A DNA stretch of 64,000 bases from Iris pallida (Eukaryota; Streptophyta; Magnoliopsida; Asparagales; Iridaceae), in assembly GCA_029216955.1 (NCBI GenBank), contig JANAVB010002199.1, forward strand, positions 19,508,822-19,572,821, written 5' to 3'. The notes under the pieces are model-generated. The model made no database searches, was not told where the DNA came from, and saw only the letters and a program-made list of their open reading frames with translations. Below, piece by piece: positions 21,875-32,438 of the stretch (positions are counted from its first letter, which is position 1; each line of letters opens with the position of its first letter). Position numbers and translations under genes: made by a program.

Positions 21875-23989
21875 TGTAATGACCATTGTTCATATTACGT
21901 ATCTCAGTATACATGTACGTATTTAGACCCGTATTACATGTCTCCTTGGTTGGTTCGGCCCAACTTGACTTGGTTCGGCTTGGTTTTGCATGGTTCAGTT
22001 TTTGCTAGATTTTATGTGGACCAAAACACTCCCACCTACCACCACCTTCATTAAATATCCCACCTACCACCATCCCTATTAAATATCCCACCACACATTT
22101 CTCTCTCCTCATTAACTCTTCTTCTTCCCCACCATTACTTCTCCACCAACCTGAGAGAGGGAGAGCTTAGGCAAGTACATCTTGCTTCATGGAGAAAGTT
22201 TATTTTTATTGTTCCATTGTCTTCCTTATGTGTTTCTAACCACTTTAGTACTTAGCATTTTTCATTCCCATGGTTGAATTCTTGTAAATCTAGCTCTGTA
22301 GTATTTTCGGTTTACAGGAGTTTCGATCTATCAAACTTATATATTTCTGCTAGTTGATGGTCCCATGTTGCAGCGAATTTCGTTTGGTCCAAATTTGACC
22401 TACGAAAAATTGCTGAGCCGCATGGGCATTTTAGCACTTGGCTGCATGCAAATGAAAAATGAGCCGCATGGCTTTCCTTTAAATATTACCTTAACATTAC
22501 ATTGCATTATGCTAGTGCATGTAATATTTTAATGAATATTTTAATACATATTCAAAGTGCATGCATTTAAGAATGCATTCTCTAAATGCATCCAGTGGCA
22601 TGCATTTAATGCATTTAATAATGCATTCTCTAAAATGCGTTCAGTAGCATACGTAGAATGCATTTAATAATGCATTCTCTTAATTCATTCAAATAGCATG
22701 CAATTAATGCATCTTCCAAATGCATTCAGCCGCATGTCTCTAAGCATTTTCTAATGCATTGTAGCCGCATGTAGGAGCAAAAGTCAGCCGTATAGGCTTG
22801 CTTTTTACCTTGCCTTTAATATTACTTGCAGGGGAGGGAATAGTGAGCCGCATATGTATTCTTGAATGCATTAGCACATGTATTCTTGCTTGAAAACCAT
22901 GGTGGCCGCATAGGAATTCTTTAGTGAGCCGCATGGCCTCCCGCAAACAACAGTTGCATGCATGCATTAAAGTTGGCCATGCAACTTTATTTGTATTATT
23001 AATATTCATGGCCAAGATCTGTCAGCCGCATGTACCAGCACTTGGCCGCATACAAAAGCCAATAGTGAGCCGCATATGGGAACGAGGTCAGCCGCATGTG
23101 AATTAATGCATGCTAGCATAACATTTAATATATATTGTATATTAATATAATATATATTAATATATTAATATAATGTATATATATTTAGTATATTAATGCA
23201 TTAATTAAAGCATTATATTAATGTATTAGATACGTTTGCATGTAAGCATGCATGCTTTTATATTTAGCATCAGCCGCATAAGCAAGTGACTGTTGGCCGC
23301 ATGAAATTTTCTCGAGCCGTATGAGTCCCCCGCAGCCCTTGTCCCTTCTAATATTTAATTACTAAATGTGTACTTGTGCTAAATTAATTATTTTCTGATA
23401 CGATGGTGACCCGTTGTGGTGCACTTTTGACATGACATGATAGTGGCCCGACGCGGCGCACACTTGACAGTGAACGTGACATGACAAGATTGGATGGCCT
23501 GGACACCGTAGATGATTGTGTTTGTACAATTAAACAGGTAATGTTTGCATCATGTCTAGGACAGGGATCCCTGAGTACCACGGTCAGGGGTACCTACTGT
23601 AAATGGCTAAGGCTAATAACAAGACTAATTCAGTAGTCATGAGAGATTTCTCCAGTTACAGGCGATCCCGTTATCCCGGTCACCATTGTGGGACTTGCAG
23701 CCTGCCGACGAGTAGGGCACAAGTCTAAATTCACTGATATATGGAAAGAATGATGCACTGCTTAATGAACCCAAGTCGCCTGGATAACCTGGATTAGCTG
23801 CAGGGCTTGTGGCTAGATAGTAAGGACACTCTAGTATCCTAACCAAGTTAATTTTAGCCTAGATATTTAGGATATAGCTCCCATATCCTGGAAGTGGACT
23901 CTTGAAATTTAGAAATAGATAGATTGACTCAGTTTGATTAATTGACCTATAATGACTCTAAAACTTGATTTGCTGCTGCAAGCATACAA
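21875..23989 (+). mobile_element. 3' LTR of Tekay copy 2, right end missing
   Basis: It starts TGTAATGACC like the middle LTR and is collinear with it to 23754. From there it continues with sequence that the middle LTR lost (for example CTGCAGGGCTTG near 23800, matched in the other Tekay LTRs near 26500). It stops near 23990 before reaching the expected LTR end, where sequence attached to the CACTA element begins. Confidence 0.8.
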
Positions 23990-24103
23990 CACCACAAAAA
24001 TATTTACTGACTCGTCAAGTTGAACCGTGTATAACATGCTCGACGCTTAAGAGGAATTATTTTGACTTAGTGGACTATCGAAGAATCGGTATCGGACTAT
24101 CGG

Positions 24104-24250
24104 TATCGGTATCGGTATCAAACTATCGGACTATCGGTATCGGTATCGAACTATCGGACTATCGGTATCGGTATCAAACTATCGGACTATCGGTATCGGT
24201 ATCGAACTATCGGACTATCGGTATCGGTATCGAACTATCGGACTATCGTG
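24104..24250. repeat. 28-bp tandem repeat
   Basis: AACTATCGGAC starts at 24121, 24149, 24177, 24205 and 24233, 28 bp apart. Each unit is made of CTATCGG and TATCGG sub-units. It lies directly before the transposase N-terminal region. Confidence 0.9.
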
Positions 24251-24271
24251 TAAGTGTTTCTTAATTATGCC

Positions 24272-24708
24272 ATGAGCAAAGCTCAGTTTATGGACGGTAA
24301 CAAAATCAAATGTCCATGTCGTAATTGTCGTAATAGACGTTACGAAGAAGTGGTGAGTGTAAGAGATCATTTGACCCGTAAGGGTTTCGTACATGATTAC
24401 GGCCTGTGGTCATCGTAAGGTGAACTATATGCGGAAAGACAGGTTACGAATGCTGCTACTTATACTTTTGATGATAATGCTGCAGCAGATTTTGTCGTCG
24501 ATGACGACGAATGCTCTGTTGATTATGGAGACGTGCAGAACCTTGCACGAGATATGGTGTACGACGCGGCAGGGCCTAATTTTGATCCGGAGGATCCCAA
24601 TCCCGAGGCGAAAGAGTTCTATGATATATTTCAGGATGCAGAAACTTCTTTATATCCTGGTTATGAGCCACATTCCGTACTGTCAGTGACGATGCGGTTG
24701 TTGAACAT
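24272..24708 (+). pseudogene. CACTA TNP2-like transposase, N-terminal piece
   Basis: The ATG at 24272 is the first usable one; the family usually starts about 40 residues earlier, so the true start is probably lost in or before the 28-bp repeats. KIKCPCRNC and VRDHLTRKGF are the cysteine-containing transposase-associated domain of plant CACTA proteins. A TAA at 24416-24418 stops the frame once; it then runs open until the Tekay-like insertion at 24709. The same frame resumes at 35231 with no base gained or lost once the insert and one target copy are left out. Confidence 0.85.
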
Positions 24709-27462
24709 TGTAACACCCATATTCTGAATACGTATTTTATCAAGCTTGCATGTATTTCAGACTTGTATTTATTTTTTTGGATTTTGGCATGTACTTGTAA
24801 TTGGCTTGACTTGCAGATTTTGGTTCTCGTAATTGGGTTTTACCTGGCTTGGTTTATTTTGTGGAGGAGAATTGGTTTGATTTGGTTTGATTTGGTTTAA
24901 CATGCATTGGAACACCTTAGCCTATGTTCAACCCTCATTCCACCACAACCCACCATCTTTATTATCCCCACCTAACACTCTCTCTCTCTTTATTACTTTC
25001 CTCCATTAATTCCTTCTTCTTCTTCTTCTTCCTTCCTCTACACAACACTCCACCCATAGGCAAGTGCACCTTGCCACCACATGAGAACCACATTTTATTT
25101 GTTCATTAGCTAGATTAGGCCATGATGATCAATATTAGAGTTTGACATTTTGTGATTTGCAGTCTCCATTGTTCTAGATCTAGGTTTTAACTATTTTCGG
25201 ATTTATATGGTTTTGATCTATTTTGGTTGGATTTTTGTGGGTTTTGATGCTTCCATGTGGAAGAGAATTCAATTTTACTCAAGTTAGACCCTTGGAAATC
25301 TAGATTTGGTTTTGATTTGACCATGATATGAAGATTTGAACTTTGGTGTTCTTGAAGAGTTCCTCTCGGCCTGGAGTAGCAGACTGCAGCCTGCGCTCTT
25401 TAGCGCAGTGCTGGACTGCGCATCCTCCTCTCGGCCTGCGCTCTTTAGCACAGCGCCGACCGCACAGCTTGCCCCATGGTGAACTGCTCTCAATCCCAGT
25501 GCGCAGGGACTCTTACGCAGTCTGCTCATGCGCAATCTGACCCATGCGCCATCCATCTCCGCGTACTTCACTCATGCGCAATCTGACTCATGCGCTATCC
25601 ATCCCCGCGCACTTCACTCATGCGCAATCTGACTCATGCGCTCAACCCCCTGCGTACTTCACTCATGCGCAATCTGACTCATGCGCCATCCATCCCCGCG
25701 CACTTCACTCATGCGCAATCTGACCCCTGCGCCAACCAACTCAGTGAAAGCCGACTTCTGCGCAGCTCAATCCTGCGCAGTTGGCCCCTGGCGTACTTGA
25801 CTCCTGCGCAACCCGACCCCAGGGACCCTTGCGTAATCTGTCCAATCATAGAGAATTGGTTTTATTTTCCTTAAGCTTGACTCTTCTATAGCCCTGTATA
25901 TTGATATTTTATTAGATATTTTACGCCCATTTTATATCCTTGTCATGAACTTGATTTTACTTAATATGTTTGGAATGACTATTGTACATGGCATGGTATG
26001 ACAAGGAACTAGCATAACACGACAGTGACCCGTAGTGGTGCACTCCTGACATGACCAATCTGACATGATAGTGGCCCATCGTGGGGCACTCCTGACAAGT
26101 ACCCTGACATGATTTATCTTGATGCTGTTGCGACGGCTAACTTGACTCGTATAATCAACTTGACACCGTGGATGTTCCTGCTTGCTTGCTTGTGCAATCC
26201 ACTTGTCTTGTCTTGCATCATGTCTAGGACGTGACTTCCTGGTTCCCACGGTCAGGGATTCATACTGAATATGGATTAGACTAATGACTAGATCAAACTA
26301 TAGTTCATGAAGAATTTCCAGTCACAGGCAAGCTCGTTATCTGGACGCTCTTAATTGGACTTGTAGCTTGCCGACGAGTAGAGCACATTTCCAGCGTACT
26401 GTCATGTGTTGCACCCTCTAAGTCACCTAAGGGTATATCGTCTCCGGGGCGATGTACCCAACCATACTCTCAACCCGCGAAAGGATAACTGGATGGTCTG
26501 CAGGGCTTGGGACTGGAAAATTCTCATTGCATCTTGTTAGTAATTAAGGCTTGTGATAACCCTAGATAGTTAAGTAGTAAGACGTAGTAATTGCTTGGTC
26601 GTTTTATGAATGGATGGAGTCCAGCCTTGTCTAAGTCTTGTCTAGCCCCTGTACCTGGAACTCTTGTACATGCTTGTTTTACTTATCTCTAATAATAAAT
26701 GGGTAGAGACAGAGTGCTGTTCAGGCGAATGGTTACAACCTCGGTCCTTATCTGGTTTAAGGGTTGTAACCTGGCTCCCGGAATGGTCCCACGTCACTAG
26801 TCGTTTATTGTCCTGTTGCACTCTTTATTTACTTGTACCTTCTTCCATTTCTTTTCTTATGTTCTGATATGCTGGTTTTTGTTCTTATTTCGTGGCCTCC
26901 TTTGTGGCACTTGCTCTTTCTGGGATTTGACCCAGCTGGTTTTGTGTGGCCAGATTTTGGAGCAGCTCCCGAGGATCTTTCGAACCTCCAGCCCGATGGT
27001 GGCGACTAGAAGGAACCCGGGCTACGAGTGGGTTTTCTATTTTGTTTCGCTCACTCTATTGTAAAGTTATTCTTTTGAGCGTTTAGCCGACGAGCACCTG
27101 TTAGCTCGATGCACTTTACTTACTGTCTTCCTACGGGCTGTAAACATGATTGACAAATCCTAGGGTTGATCATGTATGACTTAACTCTTGCTAGTCCTAG
27201 CATTTTGTACGACTAGCTTCATGATCAGCTGATATGTAATATTTGGGACACCTTTTATTGTATATTTGGTGGTCAAACATCTTGTGATCATATTACTTGC
27301 TTGAGATTGAGATAATAGGCTTGACATAAGAGACCGTTGGCTTGTAGTAAACCCTCATATCTAGACAGCCGTGACCGTATAGTTGAGATGTATTCTATTT
27401 CAATATACGTAGCTGGCTATGTACGCCCCCGCTCTCCAGTATTCTGGTTCTGGGGCGTGACA
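24709..27462 (+). repeat. 5' LTR, 2754 bp
   Basis: Starts TGTAACACCC, ends GGGGCGTGACA. It contains a short (TTC)n run at about 25012-25030 and a 46-bp tandem array rich in ATGCGC/TGCGCA at about 25525-25740. Small ORFs here are not convincing. Confidence 0.9.
25525..25740. repeat. 46-bp tandem repeat rich in ATGCGC
   Basis: CTCATGCGCAATCTGAC starts at 25525, 25571, 25617, 25662 and 25708, 45-46 bp apart. Each unit holds two ATGCGC-type motifs. The same array recurs in the 3' LTR at about 33270-33490. Confidence 0.9.
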
Positions 27463-27480
27463 TGGTTTAAGTGGTGGCCC
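27463..27480 (+). other. Putative primer-binding site
   Basis: TGGTTTAAGTGGTGGCCC follows the LTR end directly and is identical to the sites of the other Tekay-like family at 9467 and 16880. Confidence 0.55.
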
Positions 27481-27594
27481 ATGCAGGTCTTGTCAATCAA
27501 GAAATGTGAGGGTTTACCGATAGATGTCTCAATCAGTACTCATCCTTGATCTCCTATCATATCCTCTGAATCTCTGGAATCTTGACTTGATTAC

Positions 27595-30500
27595 ATGCTT
27601 GTATCGTTGATCTGTCCTGGTCCTTCCTTATTGTTTCCCTGTGTCGTCTTCCTCAGCGGCACTGTACCTGACCCCGCCGATCAGCAAGGAGGAGCACCTC
27701 CCGTGGACCAGCAGCAACCTGGAGATCAAGCCCAGCACTCCGGAGTAGCCTCCAGAGTTATACCTACTGGAGGAGAACCCCCAGTTCGGCCCGTCCAGCC
27801 GGTGGAACTTGATGATGGTACCTTGGTAGGTCCCATCAGGACCTTTATAGCTTCCCAGGATCGCAGAGGAGACGCCTTGCACCAGACTGTGGCAGATGCT
27901 TTGACTAGAGGCGGTCATCCAGGAAACAGCGCGGCCAACAGCTTCAAGCGCTTGAACCCTCCTTTCTTCGACGGCAGCGAGGATGCGATTGCCGCGGACG
28001 CTTGGCCTCAGGATACCGAGGTGGTTCTGGAAGCAGCTAGGACACCTGAGAATGAGAAGGTGGCGATGGTACGCCTGCAGTTGTTGGACTTAGCTCGCAG
28101 TTGGTGGGCAGCGCAAGCCATGGGATTAGTGGCACCCATTGCTTGGGCAGTGTTTAGAGAGAGATTCCAGACGAAGTATTTCGATGCTGTGGCTCGGTAC
28201 GACTTGCAGACCAGATTTACCAACCTGAAGCAAGGAGGCAGAACGGTCGATGGCTCTGCGACTGAGTTTTCTAGGCTCAGTAGGTTTGCCCCCACCTTGG
28301 TGGCGACCGAGTTTGATAGGGCCCAGCGGTTCCAGCAGGGACTGCATTTGGAGATCTTGTTGGCGGTTGAGCAGTTTGAGCACCAGACGTTCGATGCGGT
28401 ATTGAGGACAGCTAGGAGGCATGAGTACACCTCCCAGTGGATCGTGGATAGGACCGGAGGTAGGAAGCGATCCCACAGTCAGATGTACCAATCATCAGCT
28501 CCAGCCCCGGCAGCTAAGGGATTGACCATTGGAACTCCGAGGCGGGCGGCCTCAGTAACGTCGGTTCAGCATTCGACCCCGATGTACCTGCAGCAGCAGA
28601 AGCAGAAGCAGACTTCCGTAATAGAATGTTCATATTGCGGGAAGCCGGACCATGTGGTAGCAGATTGTCGTAGGACGCAAGGATTGTGCCTAGCTTGTGG
28701 AGCGGCAGATCACAAGATAGGAGCCTGCCCAAATAGGGGTAGTTCTTCCTCTTCCAACCTAACCAGTCCATCGGTTAGGGGACCAGCACCCATGCAGCAG
28801 CAGCAGTACCCAAGGCCATTATTGCCTCAGGCCCAGGCATTCCAGCAGCAGTGTGCCCAGGCTCCAGTGCTGAGCAGGCAGAGAGGTTTCCAGCAGAGGG
28901 GACCCGCAGCTAGAGGTCAGGCCATGATGATGGCTATGGAAGAAGAAGTTGCACCAGGTGAGGTAGTGGCAGGTACTATTCTCGTCAACTCCTTTCCAGC
29001 TTCAGTATTATTTGATTCTGGTGCATCGCATTCATTCATGTATGCACGATTCGCGACATGGATAGGATTGGAGCCAGAGTCATTATCAGTAAGACTCAAT
29101 ATACTTACTGGTAATGGTCTTGTGGGAGTAGATCGAGTGTTTTCCTCGTGTCGGATCGTAGTTAGCGGTAGAGAGTTTCCCGCTAGATTTATAGAATTCT
29201 CTATGGCAGACTATGATGTAGTCTTAGGCATGGATTGGTTGAGGAACCAGTATGCTAGGATAGACTGCCATGTTGGTAGAGTTGTTTTCAGCGTTCCAGG
29301 CGAGCCAGAGTTTTTATTTTCCAGAGGAGCAGTGGAACCATCATCCCCAGTGTTGCGGATGGTAGTAGCAGCAGTGCAGTTGCCCAGGATAGTTGAAGAA
29401 TTTCCAGATGTCTTCCCAGAGGAGCTTCCAGGAATGCCGCCAGAGCGGGAGATCGAGTTCACTATAGACTTGATCCCCGGAACAGCACCAGTATCAGAGC
29501 GAGTCTACAGAATGGCGCCTTCAGAGTTGAAGATTTTGTACAAGATGATTGAAGAACTCAGGACCAAGGGATTCATTCGTACAAGTGGATCGCCTTGGGG
29601 AGCCCCGATGCTTCTTGTGAAAAAGAAGGATGGTACGTCCAGGTTATGTGTAGATTATCGTACCTTCAACTCAGTGACAATCAAGAACAGATACCCTCTC
29701 CCGAGGATAGATGACTTGTTTGATCAACTCAAAGGGGCTTCAGTGTTCTCGAAGATAGACTTGCGGTCAGGATACCACCAGATCAGAGTCAGAGAGCAGG
29801 ACATCCCGAAGACAGCGTTTAGATCGAGGTATGGACATTGGGAGTTCCTTGTTATGCCCTTTGGAGCAACCAATGCGCCAACAGTATTCATGGACCTCAT
29901 GAATCGCATTTTCATGCCTTACCTGGATCAGTTCGTGATCGTGTTCCTAGATGATATCTTGGTCTACAGCAAGAGCGAAGCTGAGCATGAGCAGCATCTC
30001 AGAATCGTCCTTCAGACGCTTAGGGAGCACCAGTTGTACGCCAAGTTCAGTAAATGCGAGTTCTGGCTCGATCGCATTTCGTACTTGGGTCACATCATTA
30101 CTCGAGGAGGAGTGGAAGTGGATCCCCAGAAGATTGTGGCTATCGAGTCTTGGCCAGCACCTAGTTCAGTGGCAGAGGTTCGCAGCTTCCTTGGATTGGC
30201 CGGCTACTACCGGCGATTCGTTTCAAATTTTGCAAGGATTTCAGCACCGATGACCCAGTTGACTCGTAAGGATATGCAGTTCACTTGGACAGCAGAGTGT
30301 CAGGAATTATTTGAGAAGTTGAAGCGAGGATTAATAACGGCTCCCATTCTCACGCTTCCAGATGGGACCGAAGGATTCACAGTTTATTGCGACGCTTCAG
30401 GCAGAGGATTGGGGTGTGTCTTGATGCAGCATGGGAAGGTAATATCTTATGCATCGCGTCAACTTTGTGACCATGAGAAGAGTTATCCGACCCACGACTT

Positions 30501-32271
30501 GGAGCTAGCAGCAGTAGTATTTGCACTTAAGTTGTGGAGGCACTACTTGTACGGAGATAGAGTGGAGATATTTACTGATCACAAGAGCCTGAAGTATGTT
30601 TTCACCCAGAAGGACCTTAATATGCGGCAGAGAAGATGGCTCGAGATACTGGTGGACTACGATGTGGATTTGCAGTATCACCCAGGGAAGGCCAACGTAG
30701 TAGCAGATGCGTTGAGCAGGAGAGCCGGAGTTTGTTTTCTGACGGCACAACCAGACTTATTGGCAGATCTTCAGATGATGGGAATTGAAGTGGTTCTTCC
30801 TTCCAACGTGGCATTGATGGCCAGTCTACAGGTTCAATCCAGCATAGTTGAGAGGATCCGAGTGGCACAGTCTACAGATTCCAAGCTTCAGCGGCTCAGA
30901 GCAGAGTATGAGGCAGGAAGAAGGCCAGAGTTATGGATTCATGAAGATGGTACACTTCAACATGGCTCTCGTCTTTGTGTATCCAGTGGAGATATCAGAC
31001 AGGAAGTCATGGCAGAAGCTCACAGTTCGCAGTATTCTATTCATCCCGGTGGCACGAAGATGTACCGTGATATCCGTCAGCACTTCTGGTGGAATGGCAT
31101 GAAGAGAGAGATAGCCCGGTTTGTCTCTCGGTGTTTGGTTTGCCAGCAGGTTAAAGCTGAACATCAGAGGCCCGCTGGACTTCTTCAGCCCTTGTCGATT
31201 CCAGAATAGAAGTGGGAGCATGTGACCATGGATTTTGTGACTGGATTGCCCAGATCCCCAGCTGGTCGAGATGCTATTTGGGTTATAGTTGACAGGCCCA
31301 CGAAGGTGGCTCACTTTCTTCCCTTCAGAGTTGGTCAGTCTACGGCTCAGCTAGCAGAGATGTACCTCAGGCAGATTGTCAGGCTTCATGGTGTGCCCGT
31401 CAGTATCACCTCGGACCGAGATTCAAGGTTTACATTGCACTTTTGGCGTAGCTTGCAAGAGAGTTTGGGAACTCGTCTCCAGTTCAGTTCAGCATATCAT
31501 CCGCAGACAGATGGTCAGTCAGAACGCACAATCTAGACCCTTGAAGACATGTTGAGGTCTTGTACCCTTGACTTTGGTGGTTCGTGGGAAGATCACCTAC
31601 ATCTTGTAGAATTCTCGTACAACAATAGTTTCCAGGCCAGTATCCAGATGGCTCCGTTCGAGGCCCTGTATGGTAGGAAGTGTAGATCCCCGCTAGCATG
31701 GGATGATGTCGGAGAGAGGCAGATGCTTGGTCCAGAGATGATTGCCCAGACAGTTGAAGTGGTCAGAAGGATCAAAGATCGTCTTCGAGTTGCCCAAGAT
31801 CGCCAGCGACATTGGGCCGATGCTCATCGACGTCCCTTGGAGTTTGCTATCGGCGACCATGTATTCCTTAGGATCTTGCCTAACCGCGGCGTCATTCGCT
31901 TTGGCGTGCGGGGAAAGCTTAGTCCTAGGTATATAGGGCCGTTCAAAATCCTGGAGCGAGTAGGAGATGTATCCTATCGTCTTGCTCTTCTGCCGTCGCT
32001 AAGTGAGGTGCATGATGTATTACATGTGTCCCAATTACGACGGTACGTCCCGGACCCGAGCCATATCCTGGATCATTCGGAACTGGTTGTTGGTACCAAC
32101 CTTTCGTATGAGGAGAGGCCCGTGTCTATATTAGACCGGAGAGAGAAGATACTCAAGAACAAGACTATTAGTTTAGTCCGTGTTGCTTGGGGTCATCACT
32201 CTCTAGGTGAGTCAACGTGGGAGCGTGAGGATGATATCCGATCGCGATATCCCTACATGTTTGACTCGTAA
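27595..32271 (+). pseudogene. Tekay-like gag-pol, two nonsense codons
   Basis: This is the best preserved polyprotein in the window: one frame of about 1,560 codons with only two stops, TAG at 31207-31209 (TGG in copies 1 and 2) and TAG at 31534-31536 (CAG in copies 1 and 2). Approximate residues: gag 60-290; zinc knuckles [14 protein letters not shown] (344) and [14 protein letters not shown] (363); protease [10 protein letters not shown] (471); reverse transcriptase VDYRTFNSV (685) and [10 protein letters not shown] (783); RNase [11 protein letters not shown] (931); integrase zinc finger to 1184. The DDE core (MDFVTG, SDRDSRF, DGQSER) and the chromodomain-like tail (ESTWEREDDIRSRYP) follow the first stop. 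The ATG at 27595 is the first in frame; the true gag start could be later. Product up to the first stop would lack the integrase core. Confidence 0.92.
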
Positions 32272-32438
32272 GGTATAATGTCTTCCTTATGCCTTATGTT
32301 TTCCATCCCTTGCTTGCATGTATGATTGTCTGATTGCTTGCCTGGTTATAGCTTGCCTGTGATTAATATAGCTTGTCCTTGTCTCTCTAGCCTCTTAATT
32401 AAATTCCGAGGACAGAATTCTTTTAAGGTGGGTAGAGT

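Noticed and set aside
23990..24003. CACCACAAAAATAT as certain CACTA 5' terminus
   Set aside because: 12 of 14 bases match, but the first five are CACCA, the flanking triplets do not agree with the 3' side and the subterminal repeats are absent. Kept only as a candidate.
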